A stretch of DNA of 39,644 bases from an uncultured Haliea sp. GTDB taxonomy: Bacteria > Pseudomonadota > Gammaproteobacteria > Pseudomonadales > Halieaceae. Under the pieces are notes generated by a model. The model was not told the DNA's origin and searched no databases. It was given only the letters and a program-made list of their open reading frames with translations. Location: positions 1 through 39,644 of the forward strand of contig CAJXWP010000018.1 of the NCBI GenBank assembly GCA_913062625.1. Reading direction: 5' to 3'. Below, one piece after another: positions 16,822-24,163 of this stretch. Position numbers and translations under genes: made by a program. How positions within the stretch are numbered: the first letter of the stretch is position 1; each line of letters starts with the position of its first letter.

Positions 16822-17534
16822 ACTATATCAATATTGAGAAACTGCGCAGTCTGACCCGAGAAGAGTTTTTAGCCGTTAACCCCTATCCGTATTTCAATAG
16901 CGAGGGAGTGCTGACGGAACCAGGCTTTCAGGATCTGTTGGCAAATATGCCGCCATTGGAGATGTTTGAACAGAAATTTGGTTATGAACGTCGAGCTGGG
17001 CAGGCGCCACACGACCGTTTCTCGCTGGAATATACGCCGGATATGCCAGTGCCTAAACCGTGGGAGGAATTCATCGGGGAGCTTTGCTCTGATGCCTACC
17101 GCAAAGAAATTGAGCGTTTGTTAGGTGCAAAAAAAGCGGAGTTTCGCTTTCATTGGCACTATACGCCCAGTGGCGCGGATGTCTCTCCGCATTGTGATGC
17201 TAAGCGTGAACACGGTTCGCATCTGTTTTATTTCAACTCCACTGACGACTGGGACCCTGCATGGGGCGGCTCCACGCTGGTGTTGGACGATGGCGGTCGT
17301 TTGGACTATAACTCCGCTCCCGATATTAAAGAGTTCGATAACGTTATCGAATGCGACTGCCTCGGCAACTATAGTTCCCTAATAATGCGTGCGGATCATG
17401 CCTGGCACGCGGTTAACCCGATTGATTGTCCTGAGGATCGTCTGCGTAGGGTTTTCATTATTGTGGTCAATCCGGACAATATATTCTGGAAGTTACGCGA
17501 TCGGCTCATAGGTAAAAAAATTCAGCGCTTCTGA
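16818..17534 (+). CDS. 2OG-Fe(II) oxygenase, prolyl-4-hydroxylase-like (2OG-b)
   Basis: 238 residues. Iron ligands are His125 and Asp127 in DVSPHCDAKR and His197 in RADHAWHAV, with Arg210/211 in RLRRVFIIVV as the 2-oxoglutarate anchor. The strand SHLFYFN and the WGGSTLVLDDGG loop are typical of the 2OG-FeII_Oxy_3 group. It differs strongly from 2OG-a outside the active-site motifs, so the two probably have different substrates. GTG 16818 overlaps the GT-3 stop (GTGA), making it the last gene of the ST-D/GT-3/2OG-b operon. Hydroxylation of a sugar, fatty acyl chain or amino group on the product are all possible. Confidence 0.83.
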   Translation: MNYINIEKLRSLTREEFLAVNPYPYFNSEGVLTEPGFQDLLANMPPLEMFEQKFGYERRAGQAPHDRFSLEYTPDMPVPKPWEEFIGELCSDAYRKEIERLLGAKKAEFRFHWHYTPSGADVSPHCDAKREHGSHLFYFNSTDDWDPAWGGSTLVLDDGGRLDYNSAPDIKEFDNVIECDCLGNYSSLIMRADHAWHAVNPIDCPEDRLRRVFIIVVNPDNIFWKLRDRLIGKKIQRF

Positions 17535-17644
17535 TCCATCTACTGAGCACCACTGGCTAAAATGAGGGTGTTAGTAGGCGCTGCACGGTCAATTAGCTGA
17601 TAAGCTGTAAAGTCAACGGAAACTACTGGCGAGTGCACTCGGCT

Positions 17645-18352
17645 ATGCTCATCGATCAATATTTTAGCGAGCCTAATGGCAATGTCTGTTTTACGCGCGA
17701 GCAAGGCAGTAATTTTGCTAAGCAAATAGCTGACGATTTTAATCCTCTCCATGATATCGACGCTAAACGATTTTGTATCCCCGGCGATCTATTGTTTTCT
17801 ATCATTTTATCTAAGTACGGTATTAGCCAACATATGGAATTTGTTTTTTCCGGGATGGTGGGCGCTGGCGTGCAACTTATCATGCCTGAGCCCGCGGAAG
17901 AAATGCATGTCAATGATGAGGAGGGTAGGGAGTATCTGCGGGTGAAGCGCGGAGGTAGGGTGTCCCATGACGAATCGTTGCTGCAGAATCTGACGCAGAG
18001 TTACGTGCAATTCTCTGGCCAAACTTTCCCGCATATTCTGGTGCCACTTCTTGCAGAGCAGAATGTAATGATTCGCCCTGACCGGCCGTTGGTCATTTAT
18101 GAGAGCATGTCTATCGATCTAGACAGACTTGATATCGAGAAACCGTTACTTCGTGGCGATTACAACACACTTGAGGTCAGTGGCACGCGCGGCAGTGTTG
18201 AACTGGCGTTTCATCTTGAGGATGGTGGGAAAGTTGTTGGACGCGGTAAGAAGCATATGTTGCTGATGGGCCTTCGCAAGTATGATGAAGACGCCATTGA
18301 AGCTGCAATTAGTTCCTATAACGATAATAAAATAGCTTTTTCGACACAATAA
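17645..18352 (+). CDS. DUF3581 family protein
   Basis: 235-residue soluble protein. The opening (LIDQYFSEPNGNVCFTREQG) with FAKQIADDFNPLHDIDAKRF and CIPGDLLFSIILSKYG is the characteristic DUF3581 sequence, found as a single-copy gene in many marine gammaproteobacteria. No function is known to me. The DDFNPLHD..AKRFCIPGDL stretch resembles the substrate-entry motif of hotdog-fold MaoC-like hydratases, so a hotdog fold is a reasonable guess. The start is taken at ATG 17645, which matches the family; GTG 17633 is a longer option. It stands 110 bases after the sulfotransferase operon and is convergent with the lipoprotein gene at 18427. Confidence 0.8.
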   Translation: MLIDQYFSEPNGNVCFTREQGSNFAKQIADDFNPLHDIDAKRFCIPGDLLFSIILSKYGISQHMEFVFSGMVGAGVQLIMPEPAEEMHVNDEEGREYLRVKRGGRVSHDESLLQNLTQSYVQFSGQTFPHILVPLLAEQNVMIRPDRPLVIYESMSIDLDRLDIEKPLLRGDYNTLEVSGTRGSVELAFHLEDGGKVVGRGKKHMLLMGLRKYDEDAIEAAISSYNDNKIAFSTQ

Positions 18353-18426
18353 TCACCGGCAGCAAAAAAAACGCTGTGATCTGCAGTGCCGTGTTTCGCG
18401 GCTACCCTCGCGGCGGTGTGGGCGCT

Positions 18427-19116
18427 TTACTCTGCGATTTTGTAGCTGTGCACTCTGTCCAGTTGCTTGCGTATCTGCATGGCCCATGAATTGAAGACTC
18501 GGCGCACCTGTGCTTGATTGGAGATGCTATTGTTTAGGCCCCACAGCGAGGAACCCGATCGAGTGTCTTTTGCCAGCGCGAGTACCTCGCCGGTTTCAGA
18601 GTCGCTGAATGTAACCTCGACACTGATTTTGCCGGCGCCTTCGGTAACAATTTTGCTTCGTCCTGCAGGTCGTGAGCGGTTATCATCTTTCGGCGCGGTA
18701 GGAGCGATGCGGGTTAACTTGGCTGCTATAAGCAACACATTGTCACCCGCTGCTGTAACCAGTGGGTAAGTTTCTTGCAAAGAAAGTTGCTTTGAGAGAG
18801 ACGCCTGAAAGTCTTTTTGCAAACGCAGTTTGTCGGCGTCTGTGAGTTCCCAGTTTCGGTTTCCAGAGGTCCTTCGGCTGGAAGCCGGTTGGACAATCTC
18901 CACATTATCGACGCCCAGTGGCGTTAATAAAATTGCAGTGTATTTGTTGAAATCAGCGCTGGGATCGATATAGGCCAGTTTGGCGCGGGAGTGATTAACG
19001 CGAACCAAATTGCCCTGGATGACCTCTGCTTCGTCGCCGGTTTGAATCTGAGGTGTATTTTGACAGGCGACCAGCAATAAAAATACCAGCGAGCTGCCAA
19101 TAATTGAATAGTTCAT
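18427..19116 (-). CDS. DUF3313-like lipoprotein
   Basis: 229 residues with a lipoprotein signal: hydrophobic IIGSSLVFLLLVAC with the lipobox cysteine at residue 18. The mature part (KLAYIDPSADFNKYTAILLT, LQKDFQASLSKQL, then RSGSSLWGLNNSISNQAQVR and a final helix) matches the DUF3313 pattern of outer-membrane-associated lipoproteins of unknown role. ATG 19116 is favoured over 19131 because GAGGA lies about 9 bases before it. It is downstream of the sulfatase gene on the same strand with a 115-base gap, so it may have its own promoter. Confidence 0.75.
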   Translation of the reverse strand: MNYSIIGSSLVFLLLVACQNTPQIQTGDEAEVIQGNLVRVNHSRAKLAYIDPSADFNKYTAILLTPLGVDNVEIVQPASSRRTSGNRNWELTDADKLRLQKDFQASLSKQLSLQETYPLVTAAGDNVLLIAAKLTRIAPTAPKDDNRSRPAGRSKIVTEGAGKISVEVTFSDSETGEVLALAKDTRSGSSLWGLNNSISNQAQVRRVFNSWAMQIRKQLDRVHSYKIAE

Positions 19117-19231
19117 AATAACTGTCCTCATGCATTTTTTAAAAAATTGGTATCACGCTCTACGCAGATCTGGTCGCATTCAAGTATACCGTTTTCCATT
19201 GTTCACCAGGCAGGCGGCCTTTGCTGATAGG

Positions 19232-20707
19232 TTATTTCCAGCCCCGTTTGTTCTCAGTCATTTCGCGATTTTTGGCGTTAAAAGCAGCGCGCAGCTGCAT
19301 CAACTTTTTGGGGTTGTGATCGGACGTATCATAGGATTCTCGGGTGTCACCTGCGAGATCAAAAAGCCATTCTTTCTGCGGTATGGCGACGCCTATGGGC
19401 ACCTGGTCCGTACCGTAGAGAACACCTGCAGGCCCGCGGTACTTAAAGTGTTGGTCGCGCACCGCGAACAGGGTCTCACCATCATAATAGTAAAGGTAGT
19501 CATGGGGAGACGCACCGCCCTGAGTTAAAACGTTAAGGATACTGCGGCCATCGAGTGCGCGATCTGAGGGCGCAGGTAGTTGCAATAGGTCCAGTACCGT
19601 TGGTACCAGATCAATGCCCATTGCCATTGCATGTTCAGTCCTGCCTGGCGCAATAGCCGCCGGCCAGTGTGCAATAAAGGGCACCCGCATGCCGCCTTCG
19701 AAAGTGTTGCCTTTGCGACCACGCTGATCGCCCGCGTCGCCTAAAAACCAGGGGCCATTGTCGGAAGTGATAATGATCAGTGTATTGTCCAAGTTTTCAG
19801 TGCGTTCCAGTGCCGCAACAATTGCACCAACGCTGTCATCTATCTCCTCCAGCACGTCACCATAAAGGCCGGCTCTAGAGGTACCGCTGCGCTCAGGCCT
19901 AGTCGCGAGTGGATCGTGAGGGAAATTGTGGGCGAAGTAGAGGAAGAAGGGTTCCTCGGCATGTTGCTCGATAAAACTTGTGGCCGCCTGAGTGTAGCGC
20001 TCGGTTAGGAAGCGCTGGTCTACGGGTGCTTCGGCGGCGATGTCGCGGTCCGCATAGAGTGCAAAGGGCTGCATATCGTTGCTGTATAACGCCCCAAAAT
20101 AGCTGTCAAAGCCCATATCATTGGGTAGTGATGGGCTGCGATCTCCAAGGTGCCATTTGCCTACCATGCCGGTCGCGTAGCCCGCTGCACTTAGCAGTTC
20201 CGCGAGCGTAATTTCCTCCGCCGGCAGACGTACATTAGCCTTGGGGGTCAGCAGGGTGTTGAATAAAAAACCTTTGGCACTTCCGGTCGGAAAAACCACA
20301 TTAGGCAGTCCCGCTCGCGCTGCTAGTCGTCCTGTGAGATACCCCGCGCGTGAGGGGGTACATACCGATGCCGGAGAATAGAAGTCTGTCAGCATAACGC
20401 CGTCGGCCGCTAATGTGTTGATATTGGGCGTGGCGATCATCAGGTTACCCTCGGATCCTGCGCCTATGTCACCGTAGCCCATATCATCGTAAAGGATAAA
20501 GACAATGTTGGGAGTGATCCGGTCAGTCTTATCGTGTTGGCTGATGTGAGTCAGATAATCGTGTTTGTTGTTAAGCCTTGCGTGATTGTCGGACTGTCCG
20601 CTGCCGGACAGGCGATAGCCCATAAAAATCGCGACCACCACAATCAGTAATAGTGCGGTGCCCAATGCTGCTGTGATTCTGTTCCAAAAAAAAGTGAAAA
20701 TATTCAT
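19232..20707 (-). CDS. Membrane-anchored type I sulfatase (arylsulfatase family)
   Basis: 491 residues. A single N-terminal membrane segment (about residues 13-30) should place the enzyme in the periplasm. Metal-binding ILYDDMGYGD (Asp74, Asp75) and the formylglycine motif CTPSRAGYLTGR (Cys116, the CxPSR type) are intact, as are GMVGKWHLGD, HNFPHDP and TSDNGPW. It should hydrolyse sulfate esters after Cys116 is converted to formylglycine; no formylglycine-generating enzyme gene is in the window. Similarity is to the choline/arylsulfatase A-like group; the substrate is unknown. Its position some 3 kb from four sulfotransferases raises the possibility that it trims the same sulfated product, but scavenging of algal sulfate esters is at least as likely. 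It is divergent from the SDR gene. Confidence 0.88.
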   Translation of the reverse strand: MNIFTFFWNRITAALGTALLLIVVVAIFMGYRLSGSGQSDNHARLNNKHDYLTHISQHDKTDRITPNIVFILYDDMGYGDIGAGSEGNLMIATPNINTLAADGVMLTDFYSPASVCTPSRAGYLTGRLAARAGLPNVVFPTGSAKGFLFNTLLTPKANVRLPAEEITLAELLSAAGYATGMVGKWHLGDRSPSLPNDMGFDSYFGALYSNDMQPFALYADRDIAAEAPVDQRFLTERYTQAATSFIEQHAEEPFFLYFAHNFPHDPLATRPERSGTSRAGLYGDVLEEIDDSVGAIVAALERTENLDNTLIIITSDNGPWFLGDAGDQRGRKGNTFEGGMRVPFIAHWPAAIAPGRTEHAMAMGIDLVPTVLDLLQLPAPSDRALDGRSILNVLTQGGASPHDYLYYYDGETLFAVRDQHFKYRGPAGVLYGTDQVPIGVAIPQKEWLFDLAGDTRESYDTSDHNPKKLMQLRAAFNAKNREMTENKRGWK

Positions 20708-20805
20708 CTTGGTTCAGTTTCCATGGGTGTGGTGGCTCAATTGCACTGGAAATTGGCGTATCAGGCAGAGATACTGTCATATTCGTCTGGCCCACTCAAA
20801 TGCTT

Positions 20806-20822
20806 GTATTGCATAGCAATAC
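20806..20822. promoter_or_regulatory. Perfect inverted repeat, candidate operator
   Basis: GTATTGC-ATA-GCAATAC, 7-base arms with a 3-base centre, located 27 bases upstream of the SDR start in the divergent region with the sulfatase. Symmetry and position fit a dimeric repressor site (TetR-size). The half-site ATTGC recurs upstream of the TauD-like gene. Confidence 0.45.
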
Positions 20823-20849
20823 GGCGGAACCGGTTTTGGAGACCACATT

Positions 20850-21614
20850 ATGAAAAACCTGCAGGGAAAGAGCATTTTAGTTTGTGGTGGTGCTACCGGT
20901 ATTGGCGCGGCCACTGTGCGTCGTTTATGCGAAGAGGGCGCGCGCGTAGGCGTTGGAGATTTCAATATGGCAGCGGCCGCGGCGTTGGTTGAAGAACTGA
21001 ATGCTGCTGGCTTCGAGGCGATGGCCTGGTACTTTGACCAGTCCGATGAGACAACGATCACTACCTTGGTCGATTTAGCGGTTGATCATTTTGGTCGCCT
21101 TGATGGTTTGTTCGCTAACGTGGCAGATTTACAATCGGTGCTGGTGGATGGCGACATCCTAAGTAATGACAGCGCTTTGTGGGAGCGCACCCTACTGGTG
21201 AATGTAGTCGGCACTGCGATGTTGGTGCGCGCGGCACTGCCGCACATGTTGGAGCAGGGTAGCGGTTGTGTGGTGCTGACGTCCTCTGATGCGGCGGTGA
21301 TTGGTGAATCCGAGCGGCCGGCTTATGCCGCGTCTAAGGCAGGTGTTAATTCGTTGTGCCGCCACATCGCCTCCAAGTGGGGCCAAAACGGTATTCGTTG
21401 CAATGCGATATCACCAGGCTTTGTGTTGACTGAGCAGTTGGACCTGAATATGAGTCAGGAGATGAAAGACTCGATGCGCAAGGGTGTGCGCAGCCAGCGC
21501 CACGGTGCGCCGCAGGACATTGCCGGCGCAGTCGCTTTTTTGTTGTCTGATGACGGCGAGTGGGTCAATGGACAGACCTGGCGGGTCAATGGCGGGATCA
21601 GCTACGCCAATTAA
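20850..21614 (+). CDS. Short-chain dehydrogenase/reductase (SDR)
   Basis: 254-residue classical SDR that oxidises or reduces an alcohol/ketone with NAD(P). The cofactor glycine motif is GGATGIG (13-19); the catalytic residues are Asn118 in VNVVGT, Ser145/146 in LTSSDA, Tyr159 and Lys163 in YAASK. The structural NNAG motif is altered to ANVAD (89-93), which is uncommon. Asp37 after the second strand (VGDFN) suggests preference for NAD over NADP. GGAGA lies 8 bases before ATG 20850. It starts a likely operon with the SRPBCC and EthD-like genes (gaps of 45 and 61 bases). Together they look like a small catabolic or detoxification set. Confidence 0.88.
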   Translation: MKNLQGKSILVCGGATGIGAATVRRLCEEGARVGVGDFNMAAAAALVEELNAAGFEAMAWYFDQSDETTITTLVDLAVDHFGRLDGLFANVADLQSVLVDGDILSNDSALWERTLLVNVVGTAMLVRAALPHMLEQGSGCVVLTSSDAAVIGESERPAYAASKAGVNSLCRHIASKWGQNGIRCNAISPGFVLTEQLDLNMSQEMKDSMRKGVRSQRHGAPQDIAGAVAFLLSDDGEWVNGQTWRVNGGISYAN

Positions 21615-21659
21615 TTGATCCGTTAGTATCATTCATTTGTCACCCGAAGGAGCTTTTAC

Positions 21660-22109
21660 ATGATTACTGAAAATAGTGTCTCGACTGAAATTGTGATCAA
21701 TGCGCCAGCAGCGATGGTGTGGGATATCATTTTAGATTTTTCGAACTACGGTTTGTGGAACACATTTTGTCCCAGCATGAAGGGCGAAGCGGTACTTGGC
21801 TCACCGCTTGAAATGGAGGTGAATTTGGGTAACGGGTTACAGTCGCAGGTGGAGTATGTGACGAAAATTGAGCCCATCCACACTATTGTATGGTCCATGG
21901 AGAATAAACCCGGTGATCCAATTCATGCGGACCGCGTCCAGCGGATAACGCCTATTGATGAAGTCAGCTGTCACTATTGGAGTAGTGACGAATTCAGTGG
22001 TGAGTTTTCAGGGCCGATGATTGAACAGATGGGTCAGCAGGTGGAGAAGGGTTTCAATGATTGCGCTGCGGGCCTTAAGGCGCGTGCCGAGGCACTGTAT
22101 CGAGCGTAA
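21660..22109 (+). CDS. SRPBCC-family (START/polyketide-cyclase-like) protein
   Basis: 149 residues with the helix-grip pattern: TEIVINAPAAMVWDIILDFS at the start, LGSPLEMEVNLGNG in the middle, a long C-terminal helix (MIEQMGQQVEKGFNDCAAGL). The fold makes a deep hydrophobic cavity that binds or processes lipids, aromatics or polyketides. No catalytic residues can be assigned. A textbook AAGGAG stands 7 bases before ATG 21660. It lies between the SDR and an EthD-like protein, consistent with metabolism of a small hydrophobic compound. Confidence 0.82.
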   Translation: MITENSVSTEIVINAPAAMVWDIILDFSNYGLWNTFCPSMKGEAVLGSPLEMEVNLGNGLQSQVEYVTKIEPIHTIVWSMENKPGDPIHADRVQRITPIDEVSCHYWSSDEFSGEFSGPMIEQMGQQVEKGFNDCAAGLKARAEALYRA

Positions 22110-22121
22110 GGATAATTATCC
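22110..22121. repeat. 12-base perfect palindrome after the SRPBCC stop
   Basis: GGATAATTATCC begins at the base after the TAA stop of the SRPBCC gene and lies about 50 bases before the next start. It is too short and AT-rich for a terminator; it could be a protein-binding site or chance. Confidence 0.25.
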
Positions 22122-22170
22122 GTCGCGGAGTCCGTTATCCATTGATTATTATGAGAGAGGGTAGTGCAGC

Positions 22171-22857
22171 GTGGAAAAGAGTATGTATTTTTTGCAAAAG
22201 CCCGCGACGGTCTCAATCGAGACGTTTCGGGATAGCCTGCTCAACAAGCTGGTACCGCATCTGCAGTCATTGGGGGCGTCACAGCTGACCATCAATATTG
22301 CCGATCTCAACCCGAGCATACAAGAGCAGGCTCCGAGTCGCCTGATAGGGCCCTGGCAGAGTCTGTCAGCTGCGGTGTCATTTTGGCACGATTGTCTGGA
22401 TCAGCGCGCACCTCTTGAGGCGAGCCTGGCAGATATCAGCGACACCATCATCGGCTATCTGGTCACGGAATCTGTGCTGCAGGTTTTCGATCCGGTGTGG
22501 GAGGGAGGGCAACGTCGACCGGGTGTGACTCAGTTTGGCGCCAACGGTAAGCCGCAAGACGTGTCTGATGAGGCGTTCTATCACAATTGGCAGGTTCTGC
22601 ATTCCACCTCCTCATTTGATCTACATCCTCTTCGCTGGTCTTATGTGCGAAACGCTGTGGCGAGGCCGTTGACACCAGGCGCGCCTGCATACCGCGCTAT
22701 CGTGTGTGAGCATTTTCGCGAACTGGCTGACTTTACGGATGATGAGCGCTACTTCGGATCGCAGGAAGCCGTAGTGGCCATGCTGAAAGAACTTCCCGGA
22801 TTCTGTGATTTCAATAATATGGTCTCTCTGGCGACCAGCGAGTATTATTTTCGATAG
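22171..22857 (+). CDS. EthD-like / dimeric alpha-beta barrel protein (tentative)
   Basis: 228 residues with no clear family signature. The N-terminus (MYFLQKPATVSIETFRDSLL, then NKLVPHLQSL) resembles EthD-type ferredoxin-fold proteins, and a second half-repeat of similar shape may occur around VCEHFRELADFTDDERYFGS. No signal peptide, membrane segment or cysteine motif is present. The start is GTG 22171, with an AG-rich stretch about 12 bases upstream, or ATG 22183 with GGAAAAG just before it; I cannot decide. It is the third gene after SDR and SRPBCC, and EthD-like proteins are often found in degradation clusters with such partners, so an accessory role there is a mild inference. Confidence 0.6.
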   Translation: MEKSMYFLQKPATVSIETFRDSLLNKLVPHLQSLGASQLTINIADLNPSIQEQAPSRLIGPWQSLSAAVSFWHDCLDQRAPLEASLADISDTIIGYLVTESVLQVFDPVWEGGQRRPGVTQFGANGKPQDVSDEAFYHNWQVLHSTSSFDLHPLRWSYVRNAVARPLTPGAPAYRAIVCEHFRELADFTDDERYFGSQEAVVAMLKELPGFCDFNNMVSLATSEYYFR

Positions 22858-23067
22858 GGAGAAAGCAGAGCACTGTTGCTAACTCGCGCGACTGACGGCC
22901 TCAAATTTGACGCCGCATAAGGCGGGCACAAAATGTTGGTCTACTCCTTGCCCAGCAGATCCTTGCTAATGGCTCAGGCTATGATTGCTGGTCTCCCGTA
23001 ATTGACCGCGTGGTCGCTTTGTGACGCATCGGGCGCGCTGCTCGCGAATTTTTCGCCAAGTAACGGC

Positions 23068-23083
23068 TGCAATGATTATTGCA
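23068..23083. promoter_or_regulatory. Inverted repeat TGCAAT-GATT-ATTGCA, candidate operator
   Basis: Perfect 6-base arms with a 4-base centre, about 110 bases upstream of the TauD-like start. The core TATTGCAT also occurs inside the repeat at 20806-20822, and a further GTATTGC follows at about 23105. It overlaps the expected -35 position of the candidate promoter, as a repressor site would. Confidence 0.4.
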
Positions 23084-23104
23084 TGATGTGCACACTGGTA
23101 TACA
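23076..23104 (+). promoter_or_regulatory. Candidate extended -10 promoter for the TauD-like gene
   Basis: TGGTATACA (TG at 23096-23097, -10 box TATACA at 23099-23104) has the extended -10 form; TTATTG at 23076-23081 is a poor -35 with a 17-base spacer. The inverted repeat overlaps the -35. Confidence 0.3.
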
Positions 23105-23190
23105 GTATTGCCAAGGGGTTACATTGTGCTCTATGCGAAGCTTGGTTTCTCCTCTAAAACGCAATAATTACGGTCTATGGGAGGCATTCA

Positions 23191-24060
23191 ATGATTAAGG
23201 TTATCCCGTCTGGCCAGGCCTGTGGCGCTACCGTCACCGGGCTGGATCTTTCCAAGCGTCTCGATGCCGGCACATTGCGGACAGTCCGGTCGGCCTGGCT
23301 AGAACATCATATCCTTGCCTTCCCTGACCAGACCTTGACGAATGCCGATCTAGAGCAGATTGTCCAGAGCTTGGGGGTTTTTGGCAGCGAGCCTTTTTTC
23401 GAGTCAATGCCAGGGAGTGAGCACGTGGTGGCATTGATGCGAACGGCGGACGAAAAAGCGCCATTGTTCGCGGACAACTGGCACTCCGACTGGAGCTTCA
23501 TGGACGAGCCCCCAATTGGCACCTGCTTGTACAGTCGGGTCATTCCGCCCATCGGAGGAGATACCGGTTTTATCAATCAGCAAAAGGCTTTGGCAGAAAT
23601 GCCCGCTGCATTGCGCGCAAAAATTGAGGGACGCACAGCACTGCATTCCGCAGTAGGAGCCTATGCACCCGATGGCATGTACGGAGAGAAGGATAGGGCC
23701 GCAGGGCGCAGCATGGCTATCCGTTACTCTGAGGATGCCCGAGAGGTGCGCGGCCACCCGTTTATATTGCGACACCCAGAAAGCGGCCGTGAGACACTGC
23801 TGGGCTGCCTAGGCTATATAATAGGTGTGGAAGGCATGACAGACGACGAAGCGTTGTCCTTGCTGTTGGAATTGCATCAATGGCAAACGCGGGAAAATTT
23901 TCAGTACAGCCACAAATGGCAGGAAAATATGTTTGTGATCTGGGACAATCGTAGCCTGTTACACAAGGCCAACGGCGGTTACGACGGCTACGATCGATTA
24001 CTGCACAGGATCACGGTGGCATCAGACCCGCAAAAGTACCTTCACGGGAACGCGGCTTAA
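23191..24060 (+). CDS. TauD/TfdA-family 2-oxoglutarate dioxygenase
   Basis: 289-residue non-haem iron dioxygenase. Iron ligands are His98 and Asp100 in NWHSDWSF and His258 in NRSLLHKAN; Arg269/273 (DRLLHRITV) should bind the 2-oxoglutarate carboxylate. These positions nearly coincide with those of E. coli TauD (His99, Asp101, His255). GGDTGFINQ and FAPxx-like contacts also fit. Family substrates include taurine, alkyl sulfates (AtsK), phenoxyacetates and others, and residues that would fix the choice cannot be read reliably by eye. GGGAGG at 6 bases supports ATG 23191. It is separated by 333 bases from the SDR operon but shares the same half-site upstream, so co-regulation is possible. No ssuABC or tauABC transporter is nearby. 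Confidence 0.87.
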   Translation: MIKVIPSGQACGATVTGLDLSKRLDAGTLRTVRSAWLEHHILAFPDQTLTNADLEQIVQSLGVFGSEPFFESMPGSEHVVALMRTADEKAPLFADNWHSDWSFMDEPPIGTCLYSRVIPPIGGDTGFINQQKALAEMPAALRAKIEGRTALHSAVGAYAPDGMYGEKDRAAGRSMAIRYSEDAREVRGHPFILRHPESGRETLLGCLGYIIGVEGMTDDEALSLLLELHQWQTRENFQYSHKWQENMFVIWDNRSLLHKANGGYDGYDRLLHRITVASDPQKYLHGNAA

Positions 24061-24163
24061 ACACCGTCTGATCGCAATTGGGTGACTACGGCAACAAGAT
24101 TTGCCATACTTAGCTAACAGTGTTGGACTGTTTATAACTCTTATCTTATAGGATGCACACGCT

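Larger units (their letters stand above)
22858..23190. other. 333-base intergenic region before the TauD-like gene
   Basis: No coding frame of interest. It holds a weak hairpin CGCC-GCATAA-GGCG at 22911-22924, an inverted repeat at 23068-23083 and an extended -10-like element near 23096-23104 (both listed separately), and an unusually good ribosome-binding site GGGAGG six bases before ATG 23191. The TauD-like gene is therefore probably transcribed on its own. Confidence 0.5.

Noticed and set aside
3457-17534. Mobile-element origin for the island
   Set aside because: No integrase, transposase, tRNA end or flanking direct repeat could be seen, and base composition looks like the neighbours by eye.
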